A model generated the notes under the pieces. That model did no database searches and was not told the origin of the DNA. It was given only the letters and a program-made list of their open reading frames with translations. This document shows, in pieces, positions 8,490 through 15,861 of a stretch of 17,665 nucleotides of DNA (positions within the stretch are counted from its first letter, which is position 1; every line of letters begins with the position of its first letter). Both the position numbers and the translations under genes were made by a program. The DNA comes from Bacteroidales bacterium UBA6346. GTDB lineage: Bacteria; Bacteroidota; Bacteroidia; Bacteroidales; UBA932. The stretch is from positions 22,272 through 39,936 of the forward strand of contig DJSA01000122.1 in NCBI GenBank assembly GCA_002438905.1. Reading direction: 5' to 3'.

Positions 8490-8521
8490 CAAAGTTTGTA
8501 AATTAATTTCAGAAATGCAAA
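8490..8521 (-). promoter_or_regulatory. Bacteroides-type promoter at the edge of the invertible segment
   Basis: On the minus strand TTTG (8521-8518) is followed by a 20-bp spacer and AAACTTTG (8497-8490). Compared with the Bacteroides consensus TTTG-N19-21-TAnnTTTG the spacer is right and only the first T of the -7 box differs. Transcription would begin near 8483, about a dozen bases before the recombination site, and run through it into the left susC. No comparable motif on the plus strand faces the right susC (9422-9615) or the right edge (17406-17665). Confidence 0.65.
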
Positions 8522-8776
8522 TCTTTTGGAACTGTCTTATAGGGGTTTACAAAACATTGTAGATACTTCGGTATAAGAAATGGTTTCAATTTATCACAAA
8601 ACGCCATTACATTCTTTTGATCTAAAAGCATCTTATGGCAAAAATCACGAAATGAAAATTTTGCAAAAACATGATTTTTTCTGTCAGGAATGCGAGATAT
8701 TTCCCATAGAACCATTCAAAACCTCTAAAAGAAGCTCATTTATTCCGACTTTATTCCGACATTCTCCAAGTGCGGA
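8498..8776. other. AT-rich intergenic region between invertase and promoter
   Basis: There is no convincing gene in this stretch. Two overlapping opposite-strand frames of 66-68 codons exist (8509-8715 minus, 8580-8780 plus) but neither resembles a known protein, and the plus frame runs into the invertase gene. Visible structure: an AT-rich inverted repeat AAAAATCA/TGATTTTT (8640-8647 with 8672-8679), which on the minus strand ends in a T-run and could terminate invertase transcripts; a palindrome TTTTGCAAAA (8659-8668); and a tandem 11-bp repeat (8739-8760). The region may hold control sites for the mobile promoter. Confidence 0.5.
8739..8760. repeat. Tandem 11-bp repeat next to the invertase stop codon
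   Basis: TTTATTCCGAC occurs twice in direct succession (8739-8749 and 8750-8760), 16 bp beyond the invertase stop codon. One helical turn per unit is compatible with a protein-binding site on one DNA face, for example an accessory protein for inversion or an activator of the promoter about 240 bp further on, but nothing beyond the repeat itself supports this. Confidence 0.6.
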
Positions 8777-9421
8777 CTAATCGACCGATTCTATAGGAAC
8801 GACCATTTTGTCATCGGGCGGAAGGGTGTAGTTCATCTTGCGGAGACGGGTGAGGGTGTTGCGGTGGATCTTGTAACGTTTTGCTACAGAAGCGACTGTA
8901 GCTCCGGATGCAAGGAGACGTTCGATGGCAGGGCTCTCGTTGCAGACTTTCCTGACCTTGTTGGAGTAGCCCTTGGGGCGACCGAGCTGCATTCCGGATG
9001 TCTTTTTGGCGGCGAGGGCCTCACGGGTCCGCTGCGATATGAGATTCCTTTCGATTTCTGCGGCGAGGGCGAACGCGAAGGCGATGATTTTGGAGTTGAT
9101 GTTGTCTGACAGGTCGAAGTTGTCCTTTATAGTGTGTATGCGCAGCTGCCTCTGGGAGCACACGTTGAGGATTGACATTATCATCAGCATATTCCTTCCG
9201 AGGCGGGATATTTCCGAGCATACGAGAAGGTCACCGGGTTTCATCTTGCGTATCGTTTTCCCGAGCATACGTTTTTCCCAGGACTTTGTCCCCGACACGG
9301 ACTCAGTCACCCATCGGTCGATTGGCAGCGACTTGCCCTCGCACCACTTTCTGATTTCATATTCTTGACTTTCATAGGGCTGAGCCTGTGTGCTGACCCT
9401 CACGTATGCATAGGTACACAT
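8777..9421 (-). CDS. Serine DNA invertase (Hin/Mpi-type site-specific recombinase)
   Basis: A 214-residue small serine recombinase. The N-terminal resolvase domain begins CTYAYVRVSTQAQ, with Arg8 and the nucleophile Ser10, then GDLLVCSEISRLGRNM with Arg73 and Arg76 of the active site. The long dimer helix is AAEIERNLISQRTREALAAK (about 120-139), followed by LGRPKGYSNK and a C-terminal helix-turn-helix (GATVASVAKRYKIHRNTLTR, about 173-192) that would bind the half-sites. Size and layout fit invertases such as Hin, Gin and Mpi. It cuts a 2-bp core, attaches through Ser10 and rotates strands to invert DNA between inverted sites. It lies inside its own invertible segment, so each flip also reverses the gene. 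No Fis-type enhancer can be recognised. The ATG at 9421 is the natural start. B. fragilis Mpi itself is a functional analogue; orthology cannot be judged here. Confidence 0.95.
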   Translation of the reverse strand: MCTYAYVRVSTQAQPYESQEYEIRKWCEGKSLPIDRWVTESVSGTKSWEKRMLGKTIRKMKPGDLLVCSEISRLGRNMLMIMSILNVCSQRQLRIHTIKDNFDLSDNINSKIIAFAFALAAEIERNLISQRTREALAAKKTSGMQLGRPKGYSNKVRKVCNESPAIERLLASGATVASVAKRYKIHRNTLTRLRKMNYTLPPDDKMVVPIESVD

Positions 9422-9443
9422 GATAAATTGAAACTGATTTTAT

Positions 9444-9473
9444 AAAACTTAAGTGAAACTGCTCCGGCAGATG
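9444..9473 (-). promoter_or_regulatory. Candidate promoter of the invertase gene
   Basis: On the minus strand TAAGTTTT (9451-9444) matches the Bacteroides -7 box except for the last base and lies 22 bp upstream of the invertase ATG. A -33-like TTGC or ATTG is present 21-22 bp further upstream. The fit is modest. An alternative source of transcription is the perfect TACCTTTG on the minus strand of the right 41-bp element (9588-9581), which faces the invertase but lacks a -33 box. Confidence 0.35.
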
Positions 9474-9476
9474 CAA

Positions 9477-9508
9477 TTTTCCGCCCGCGCACAAATAAAC
9501 GCCCGTTT
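9477..9508 (+). other. Serine-invertase recombination site, right copy with inner flank
   Basis: The core AAACGCCCGTTT is at 9497-9508 with the CC core at 9502-9503, inverted relative to the copy at 8460. The inner flank TTTTCCGCCCGCGCACAAAT (9477-9496) is identical to 17556-17575, giving a 32-bp direct repeat with the third copy. Identity with the left copy covers only the 20-bp unit from GCACAAAT to CGTTT, and the outer leader sequences differ beyond it. Sharp identity limits at the site are what one expects where recombination exchanges flanks. Confidence 0.8.
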
Positions 9509-9560
9509 AAAGGTGCCGGATTTCGGGCTGTGCGGAGCAAGGCGCGGACGGGGCATGCGG

Positions 9561-9601
9561 AAGTAGTGTTGACATCGCATCAAAGGTATTATAATGTTTA
9601 A
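9561..9601 (+). repeat. 41-bp conserved susC leader element, right copy
   Basis: Identical to the reverse complement of 8343-8383 and placed equivalently, 14 bp before the right susC ATG. The leader between this element and the invertase site (9509-9560) is only loosely similar to the left leader, so the exact conservation of 41 bp stands out. On the minus strand it carries TACCTTTG, facing the invertase gene. Confidence 0.8.
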
Positions 9602-9615
9602 TTAAATTTTTGCTT

Positions 9616-12600
9616 ATGAAAAAAATCAGACTTTTTTTCACGGCTCTGATGATTCTGGTCACGGGAACGGCTCTTGCCCAGAACATTCAGGTGAGCGGAA
9701 CAGTTACGGACGCCTCGGGCGAGGCCGTACCTTTCGCCACTGTGCAGATTAAGGGCACAACCAACGGAGTAAGCACAGGCGTGGACGGACGCTATGCCAT
9801 AACGGTTGCGCCGGATGCCACTTTGGTATTCTCCTCTGTGGGCTATCAGACTCTTGAGGCTCCGGTAAAGGGGCGGAGTCTCGTAAACGCCACCCTCCTT
9901 ACGGACACCCAGTTCCTTGACGAGGTTGTCGTCACGGCAGTGGGAATCCAGCGTTCTGAAAGGTCACTCGGCTATTCAGTGACTAAGGTCAATTCAGAAG
10001 AAACGGTACATAGGGCTGAGCCGGATCTGCTCCGTGCACTTGACGGAAAGGTACCCGGTGTGCAGGTCACATCGCCGTCCGGAGATGCCGGCGGAGCGAC
10101 AAGAATAACAATCCGAGGTAACTCTTCATTTCTCGGCAACAACCAGCCCCTTTATGTGGTCGACGGCGTCCCGTACAGCAACGACGGGACATCTTCAAGC
10201 AACCGTGCCGGTGGACTTGGAGGGGCATACGGCTCCGGGATATCAACCTTAGACCCTAATGACATCGAGTCGATGAGCGTTCTCAAGGGCGCGGCGGCCT
10301 CAGTACTCTATGGATCAAGAGCCGCCAACGGAGTCGTACTCATTACCACCAAATCTGGGGCGAAGAACATCAGCGGGGCCAAGGATTTCGAGATAACGTT
10401 CAACGGTTCCTATTCAATAGAGACGATTGCGTCGCTTCCTGACTATCAGAACACATACGGACAGGGCAACAACTTCATGTTTGCCGGAAGCAACGGCTCA
10501 TGGGGCGCGCCGTTCACGGAAGGTGCGACAATGGACATGTACGCAGCCGTTGCGGCCGAATATCCGGATCTTGCTCTTCAACTTTATCCGGATCTCGGCG
10601 GCAAGATTCCTTACAAGGCCTACGAGAACAACGTAAAGGATCTCTTCCGGACAGGCGGAATCTGGGACATGTCACTGAACGTGAGAAGTACGGGAGAAAA
10701 CGGATTCTTCAATGTCACCGGGTCTTGGCTCTCGCAGGACAGTTACATCCCGGGCTCCGACTTCGACAGGTACTCGTTCAGCGTCGGCGGCTCCCAGAAG
10801 CTCAAGAACGGCGTTCGCTTCGGAGGTAACGTCTCATTCTCCTACACTGACCAGCAGAGCCCGATGTACGGCAACAATCAGTCTTCTGCAACTCTCGGAG
10901 GTCTCTCGTCTCTCGCAAGGGCGTTCATCATGCCAAGAAGCTGGGACATCCAGAATTTCCCTTATCAGAAGAAAGACGGCAGTAACCTGCTCTTCCAGCT
11001 TTCAAGTCAGGCCAACAACCCTTATTGGGCATGGGAGAATGACAAGATAAACACGCAGCAGAAGAGAACCGTCGCCAACTTCAACATCGGATATGACATC
11101 ACGAAATGGCTGTCCATCGACTACACACTGGGGTATAACGGATACGACCAAGACAGGAAGACCATAATAAACAAGGGCTCGCGCGGATATGCCGGAAAAG
11201 GCTACATCGGCAAGAGCGCATATGAGGACAGTCAGATAGAGTCAAATCTTCTTCTCTCCGGCGGACATCGTTTCGGAGGCTTCGGACTCAAGGTTACTTT
11301 AGGACACAACTACAACCAGGAACTTGTCAGAAGCGCTGCTTCCACCGGCACGGAAATCGTCAACAACGGTATCTTCGCCATTGACAACACCAAGCAGCAG
11401 ACGGCGTCCGAAGCATATTCGAAATCTCGCAAGTGGGGCGTTTTCGCGGATGTCGTGCTCGACTGGAAAGAGTGGGCGTTCCTTAACCTTTCCGCGAGGA
11501 ATGATGTTTCCTCAACGCTCCCTGTCAGCAACAGAAGTTTCTTTTACCCGGCCGTTTCCGGTTCGTTCATTTTCAGCGAGGCATTCAACATAAAGAACGA
11601 TGTCTTCAATTTCGGAAAGGTGAGAGCCAGCTGGGCAAAAGTCGGAAACGATGCGTCACCGTATTATGTAAACGGGACATATACAGTCGGAAGCCCGTAT
11701 ATGGGAGAGGGTCTCATGGAACTCCCGACAATATCATACGACCCGAACCTCAAGCCGGAGTTCACGAGCGAGGTGGAAGTCGGAGCGGAACTCAAGTTCT
11801 TCGATGGAAGAATAGGATTTGACGGGACATGGTACAACAGGGTTTCAGACAACCAGATTGGTGCCAAGACTTCCGCACCGTCAACGGGCTACAGCAGCTA
11901 TGTCACGAACTTCGGTTCAATCCGCAACCGCGGCTGGGAGCTCGGACTTGACCTCTATCCCGTCGTGACCAGGGACTTCAGCTGGAGCGTCTACACGACC
12001 TTCACTCAGAACAAGTCCAAGGTTCTTTCTCTCGCTGACGGCGTGAACGTGATGTACGTCGGAGGCGACTTCACGACTCCGAGACCCGCGCTTATCGTCG
12101 GGCAGCCTTACGGCGTGCTCGAAGGCACCAAGCTCGCGCGCGATGAGGAAGGCAATCCGCTCGTGGATCCTTCGACCGGAATGTACATAAATGACACCGA
12201 GGTCGGAATCATAGGCGACCCTAACCCGGACTACAAGATTGCGATGACGCATTCATTCTCGTTCTACGGGTTCACGCTCAGCGCAATGCTGGACTTCCAG
12301 AAAGGCGGGTGCGTCTACAGCAGTTATCTGACGGATCTCCTCGGACGAGGCGTGACGAAGGACACTGAAGACCGTCTTGGCTCAAGGATACTACCCGGCG
12401 TATATGGCGATGCCAATACACTCCAGCCAATCCTTGATGCGGACGGCAACAAAATCAGGAACACAACGACACTCTCGGAGTCTGACCTCTATTTCTCCGA
12501 TGGTACGTATTCCACGTTTGCAGTCAACTCCTGTGACGAGGTTGCCACATACGATGCTACGGTTCTCCGGCTCAGGGAAGTGTCGCTTGCCTACAAGTTC

Positions 12601-12810
12601 CCGTCAAAGTGGCTTAAGAAGGCAAAGATTTCGGGCGCGGAGATTTCTGTCGTGGGACGAAACCTCTGGTTCTGGGCTCCCAATGTGCCTAAGTACTCCA
12701 ACTACGACCCGACGGCCAACTCATACGGAGAGACCAATGTTCAGGGCATAGACTACACGTCGGCTCCTTCCACACGGAGAATTGCATTCAACCTGAAGCT
12801 CACTTTCTAA
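9616..12810 (+). CDS. SusC/RagA family TonB-linked outer-membrane transporter (right operon)
   Basis: A 1064-residue transporter from the ATG at 9616; the frame extends to a TTG at 9610, but the signal peptide begins at MKKIRLFF. Order: signal peptide (1-22), carboxypeptidase-regulatory-like domain (about 25-95, QVSGTVTDASGEAVPFATVQ), TonB box region (LDEVVVTAVG, 101-110), plug with LYVVDGVP (179-186) and LDPNDIESMSVLKGAAASVL (212-231) then YGSRAANG, and a beta-barrel ending in RRIAFNLKLTF. It is clearly paralogous to, but strongly diverged from, the left SusC. Its leader has an invertase site and the 41-bp element but no Bacteroides promoter facing it, so it is probably OFF in this orientation and would be switched on when the central segment inverts. 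The substrate is unknown. Confidence 0.96.
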   Translation: MKKIRLFFTALMILVTGTALAQNIQVSGTVTDASGEAVPFATVQIKGTTNGVSTGVDGRYAITVAPDATLVFSSVGYQTLEAPVKGRSLVNATLLTDTQFLDEVVVTAVGIQRSERSLGYSVTKVNSEETVHRAEPDLLRALDGKVPGVQVTSPSGDAGGATRITIRGNSSFLGNNQPLYVVDGVPYSNDGTSSSNRAGGLGGAYGSGISTLDPNDIESMSVLKGAAASVLYGSRAANGVVLITTKSGAKNISGAKDFEITFNGSYSIETIASLPDYQNTYGQGNNFMFAGSNGSWGAPFTEGATMDMYAAVAAEYPDLALQLYPDLGGKIPYKAYENNVKDLFRTGGIWDMSLNVRSTGENGFFNVTGSWLSQDSYIPGSDFDRYSFSVGGSQKLKNGVRFGGNVSFSYTDQQSPMYGNNQSSATLGGLSSLARAFIMPRSWDIQNFPYQKKDGSNLLFQLSSQANNPYWAWENDKINTQQKRTVANFNIGYDITKWLSIDYTLGYNGYDQDRKTIINKGSRGYAGKGYIGKSAYEDSQIESNLLLSGGHRFGGFGLKVTLGHNYNQELVRSAASTGTEIVNNGIFAIDNTKQQTASEAYSKSRKWGVFADVVLDWKEWAFLNLSARNDVSSTLPVSNRSFFYPAVSGSFIFSEAFNIKNDVFNFGKVRASWAKVGNDASPYYVNGTYTVGSPYMGEGLMELPTISYDPNLKPEFTSEVEVGAELKFFDGRIGFDGTWYNRVSDNQIGAKTSAPSTGYSSYVTNFGSIRNRGWELGLDLYPVVTRDFSWSVYTTFTQNKSKVLSLADGVNVMYVGGDFTTPRPALIVGQPYGVLEGTKLARDEEGNPLVDPSTGMYINDTEVGIIGDPNPDYKIAMTHSFSFYGFTLSAMLDFQKGGCVYSSYLTDLLGRGVTKDTEDRLGSRILPGVYGDANTLQPILDADGNKIRNTTTLSESDLYFSDGTYSTFAVNSCDEVATYDATVLRLREVSLAYKFPSKWLKKAKISGAEISVVGRNLWFWAPNVPKYSNYDPTANSYGETNVQGIDYTSAPSTRRIAFNLKLTF

Positions 12811-12826
12811 AAAGGATTATTGAAGT

Positions 12827-14497
12827 ATGAAAAAGATTTACAACATATTTGCGGTGGCATTGCTCGTCCCGGCGCTGGGCGGATGCAATCTTGACATCAA
12901 TAATGACCCTTATGCCGTCACGACGCTTGACATAGCGCAGTTGCTGACCGCAACAGAATACGAGGTCGGGGCGACATTCGCTGAGGGAAGTTTCCTCAAC
13001 GCCAATTTCTCGGCGTATGTTCATCACACCCACAGCAGGGAAATAGACAATTATTCGCTCATCTCCACCTATTCCACTCTCACGAACACTTGGTCTCAGG
13101 CATACAGGTACGCCATCAAGAACTGTGACGCGCTAATAAGCAATGGTGACGCCGATGGGAATGCCATTTACGCCGGAATAGGTCGCGTCATGCGCGCCCA
13201 TGTCTATATGGCAATGACTGATCTTTGGGGAGACATTCCCTACAGCGAGGCGAACACGGTGGGAGTAGAAACCCCGAAAACAGATTCCAGCGAATCGATT
13301 TACAACGATCTCCTTGCCAGTCTCAACAAGGCCATAGCGGATTTTAAGAATGAGGAGGCCGCAAATCCTGACGTTCCTGCATCAAATGACCTATTCTATG
13401 GAGGAGATGTGAAGAAATGGATCAAGGCGGCAAACACTCTGAAGCTCAAGCTTCTCGTCCAGTCAAGGCTTGCACAGGACAAGATAACGGGATGGAAGAC
13501 GGAACTTTCAGGACTGCTCGCGGAGAACAATTTCATCGGTAACGGCGAGGATCTCCAGTTTCCGCACACTACGACAAAAGCTCCGCTGGACGAACGTAAA
13601 ACAGGCTTCATCGATGAATATGAAGGCGGTCAGAAAAGTGTTTTCATCAGCCCTTGGCTCTATGAGACGATGGCCGGGAAGGCATATAATTTCAAGACGA
13701 ATCCTCTGCGCGGAATAAGGGATCCGAGAACCAATTACTACTGGTATAACCAATGCACAGCGGACGGCGATGCGGAAAACAGAACCGACTACCGGGACGG
13801 GGCTTTCATCTCCATCATTTTCGGCAGCAATTCCGGCCTCTCTTCCATGACGCAGGAAAGCAAGATGACGACCCTCGGAATCTATCCCGTCGGAGGAAAG
13901 TATGACGACGGCAAGGGCGGAAAAATCGGTGCGTCTTCCGGCAGCGGAGTGGCTCCGGACAAGATTCTTCAGGCGTATTCCGTGCCGTTCATGAAGGCCG
14001 AGCTTGTGCTTGCAGGCGAGATGTCCGGAGACGCGGCGGAACTGCTCAAAGAGGGAATTCTCGCGTCAATCTATCATGTCAATGCCGTCACAAAAAAAGC
14101 TGACGCGACCGCACCGCTCATTGCCGACAACACGGCTGGCGACTTCGCTGCAAAAGTCGTGGAAAAATTCAATGAGGCTGCGGACAACGACAAGAAGCTC
14201 GAAATCGTGATGACCGAGAAATGGATAGCGAACTTCTACAATCCGGTCGAGGCCTACAATGACATTAGGCGCACGGGCTATCCCGTTCTCTTCAAGGGTG
14301 ACGAGAATAACATGGCATGGACTCCATACAAGCAGACTGTAGCCGCCGAGGAGGGGCTGACTTCATACAATCTTGTGAAAATCCTCGATTACCCTCGTAT
14401 CATGTGGTATCCGAACAATGAGACCACCACGAATCCTAACCTCACGAACAACGGGCGGGTTGTCAGCGAAAAGACAGTCTTCTGGGATGTTAAATAA
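12827..14497 (+). CDS. SusD-like lipoprotein, SusD-like-2 type (right operon)
   Basis: A 556-residue lipoprotein (leader MKKIYNIFAVALLVPALGGC, Cys20) starting 16 bp after susC. After the Cys come NLDINNDPYAVT, SQAYRYAIKNCDALI, then MRAHVYMAMTDLWGDIPYSE, a pattern of the SusD-like-2 branch of the SusD/RagB superfamily (from memory). A long middle region contains KWIKAANTLKLKLLVQSRLA and a Gly-rich stretch (YDDGKGGKIGASSGSGVAPD). The end includes IVMTEKWIANFYNPVEAYND, IRRTGYPVL and RIMWYPNNETTTNPNLTNNG. It should cap the right SusC and bind its ligand at the cell surface. The branch differs from that of the left SusD, implying a different ligand class. Confidence 0.93.
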   Translation: MKKIYNIFAVALLVPALGGCNLDINNDPYAVTTLDIAQLLTATEYEVGATFAEGSFLNANFSAYVHHTHSREIDNYSLISTYSTLTNTWSQAYRYAIKNCDALISNGDADGNAIYAGIGRVMRAHVYMAMTDLWGDIPYSEANTVGVETPKTDSSESIYNDLLASLNKAIADFKNEEAANPDVPASNDLFYGGDVKKWIKAANTLKLKLLVQSRLAQDKITGWKTELSGLLAENNFIGNGEDLQFPHTTTKAPLDERKTGFIDEYEGGQKSVFISPWLYETMAGKAYNFKTNPLRGIRDPRTNYYWYNQCTADGDAENRTDYRDGAFISIIFGSNSGLSSMTQESKMTTLGIYPVGGKYDDGKGGKIGASSGSGVAPDKILQAYSVPFMKAELVLAGEMSGDAAELLKEGILASIYHVNAVTKKADATAPLIADNTAGDFAAKVVEKFNEAADNDKKLEIVMTEKWIANFYNPVEAYNDIRRTGYPVLFKGDENNMAWTPYKQTVAAEEGLTSYNLVKILDYPRIMWYPNNETTTNPNLTNNGRVVSEKTVFWDVK

Positions 14498-14514
14498 ATT
14501 CAAAAATTGAGATT

Positions 14515-15438
14515 ATGAAAAGTTACAAGATAGTTTCAGCATTGTTTGTCGCTGCGGCACTGACGGGCTGCAGCCAGAAACTGCCATACGACCTCGACGG
14601 GGTGGAGAAGGGAGTGGTAATAAACATCCACAAGCCGCTCGGAGCCGCAGCCGCGATGCAGCAGGACAAGAGCGATGTGTTTGACGTGATTCTCGACATT
14701 CCATGGCAGCAGGGCGACTGGTCAATGCTCGACAAGGCATTTCTCACGGCAGTCTATACGCATAACGGCGAAAAGACCTCTGCAGACCTCGACGAGACCG
14801 TCACGGAATTTCCATGCACGCTGAAGGTGAAGATTTCCGATGTCTGCGCAAAGCTCGGAGTCAGCGGTGACCTTTCTGTCGGGGACAGAATCGAGTTTAC
14901 GCCGAGTTATACGCTCAAAAGCGGGACTACGGTCAAAGGATGGACGTCCCTCATCGGGTTTAACAATACGCCGTTCTCAGGATGGGAGATGGAGGACGGA
15001 TCCTCGTATTCTTACCGCATTGCTTACACGGCATTCGCTCCGTTCGACAAGGCTGATTTCATCGGCACGGGAACTCTCGACGATGGATATGACACGCAGG
15101 TGACGATCACGGAAATCAGCGAGAAGCCGGATGCGAAATGGATTCCGGCCGGAGTCGCGGAGGACAAACTCATCGGATTGCAGCTTGACGGAGACATCTG
15201 GTATGGCGGAGACCGAATCAAAGTCTGGATAAACACGCTTGATTACACGCTGATTGTCCCGGATCAGGTTATACGCACGGGTTTCACTTATGGAACCTAT
15301 GGTACCTACGATGGTGAAATCGCGGACGGCGATGGGGAGATTGACACCCTGAACAAGACGATAACGTTCTATCTCTATTCGGTATGGGGTCCGTATTCAC
15401 TTGGAGACGCAACCCTCACAATCTCCGGCATCAAATAG
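14515..15438 (+). CDS. Surface lipoprotein of the right Sus-like operon, function unknown
   Basis: A 307-residue lipoprotein (leader MKSYKIVSALFVAAALTGC, Cys19), 17 bp after susD and before a strong terminator, so the last gene of a three-gene operon. The N-terminal half has a beta-sandwich-like pattern (GVVINIHKP, VFDVILDIPWQQGDWSML, CTLKVKISDVCAKLG, GDRIEFTPSYTLKSGT). The second half begins FIGTGTLDDGYDTQVTITEI and is rich in Asp, Gly, Tyr and Trp, as in accessory lipoproteins at position three of SusC/D loci. No enzyme motif is present and there is no clear relation to SusE/SusF or to the left operon's lipoproteins. A role in ligand capture is inferred from context only. Confidence 0.8.
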   Translation: MKSYKIVSALFVAAALTGCSQKLPYDLDGVEKGVVINIHKPLGAAAAMQQDKSDVFDVILDIPWQQGDWSMLDKAFLTAVYTHNGEKTSADLDETVTEFPCTLKVKISDVCAKLGVSGDLSVGDRIEFTPSYTLKSGTTVKGWTSLIGFNNTPFSGWEMEDGSSYSYRIAYTAFAPFDKADFIGTGTLDDGYDTQVTITEISEKPDAKWIPAGVAEDKLIGLQLDGDIWYGGDRIKVWINTLDYTLIVPDQVIRTGFTYGTYGTYDGEIADGDGEIDTLNKTITFYLYSVWGPYSLGDATLTISGIK

Positions 15439-15468
15439 GATACTCGGACAACATTTCTTAGCCGATGC

Positions 15469-15502
15469 GAAAGGAGGATGATCAGACGGTCATCCTCCTT
15501 TC
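15469..15502 (+). terminator. Strong hairpin ending the right operon
   Basis: A perfect 13-bp stem GAAAGGAGGATGA (15469-15481) pairs with TCATCCTCCTTTC (15490-15502) across an 8-nt loop, 30 bp after the stop codon of the last gene. The downstream U-tract is short, but Bacteroides terminators often lack a long one. The stem itself carries A and T runs and could also work on the other strand. Confidence 0.8.
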
Positions 15503-15538
15503 TGCACTAGATGACGAATCCAAGGGACAATATGGATG

Positions 15539-15570
15539 ATTGCCAATATTGCAAAAATTTCATATATTTG
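15539..15570 (+). promoter_or_regulatory. Bacteroides-type promoter upstream of the interrupted small gene
   Basis: ATTG (15539-15542), a 20-bp spacer and a perfect -7 box TATATTTG (15563-15570). Transcription would start near 15577, about 14 bases before the ATG at 15591. This is one of the best promoter matches in the window and indicates that the interrupted frame downstream was, or still is, expressed. Confidence 0.65.
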
Positions 15571-15590
15571 TCGGGAGTGTACGAAATAAT

Positions 15591-15845
15591 ATGACAAACA
15601 ATGAATTCTGGCATTCGGTGGCGGAGATTGTTGGGGATGATTTCTCCAACGAAGGGCTTGGAAAACTTGACGAATATGCAGAATAGTTCATTTCAGGACG
15701 GCTTGTTTATAAACGATTTTCACCGTCGGAGCAGCATGGCTGCGCAGAGGGAGGTGCAAGTCATGTCATTGCATCCTTACTCGCGGGAGCAGAAATTGGC
15801 GCAGATAGTTCAATTGAGGCAATTCCCTCATATTCCAGAAATTAG
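15591..15845 (+). pseudogene. Small gene interrupted by an in-frame amber codon
   Basis: From the ATG at 15591 the frame encodes MTNNEFWHSVAEIVGDDFSN and 11 further residues, then meets TAG at 15684-15686 (codon 32). The same frame then stays open for another 52 codons with protein-like composition (FISGRLVYKRFSPSEQHGCA, then EGGASHVIASLLAGAEIGAD) to a stop at 15843-15845. Read-through would give about 84 residues. The pattern resembles small unknown proteins I associate with Bacteroidales mobile or accessory DNA, but I cannot name the family. The preserved promoter and long open continuation suggest a recent nonsense mutation; amber read-through or a 31-residue functional peptide are less likely alternatives. 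The C-terminus may also be shifted, because a different frame continues to 15882. Confidence 0.6.
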
Positions 15846-15861
15846 AGACGGAAAAGGTATA

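Larger units (their letters stand above)
8460..9508. other. Predicted 1.04-kb invertible DNA segment carrying invertase and outward promoter
   Basis: The segment is bounded by two inverted copies of the 20-bp unit GCACAAATAAACGCCCGTTT, core centres 1037 bp apart. It contains the serine invertase gene and, next to the left boundary, one outward-facing Bacteroides promoter. It is flanked on both sides by divergent susC-led operons. In the given orientation the promoter faces the left operon; inversion would aim it at the right operon. This is the arrangement of invertible promoters known from B. fragilis capsule loci, here with the recombinase inside the moving segment. Inversion itself is inferred, not observed. 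Confidence 0.75.

Noticed and set aside
8509..8780. Two opposite-strand frames of 66-68 codons as small genes
   Set aside because: They overlap each other antisense in an AT-rich spacer, have no recognisable sequence or start signal, and the plus frame runs into the invertase gene.
9569..9595. TTGACA-N15-TATAAT as a sigma70-like promoter for susC
   Set aside because: The spacer is short and the Bacteroidota primary sigma factor uses TTTG/TAnnTTTG instead. The motif is inside the 41-bp conserved element, so it is recorded there rather than as a promoter.
14448..14463. ACAAC-GGGCGG-GTTGT as a fourth invertase site
   Set aside because: It contains GGGCG but lacks the AAACG/CGTTT arms and the GCACAAAT flank, and lies inside the susD coding sequence.
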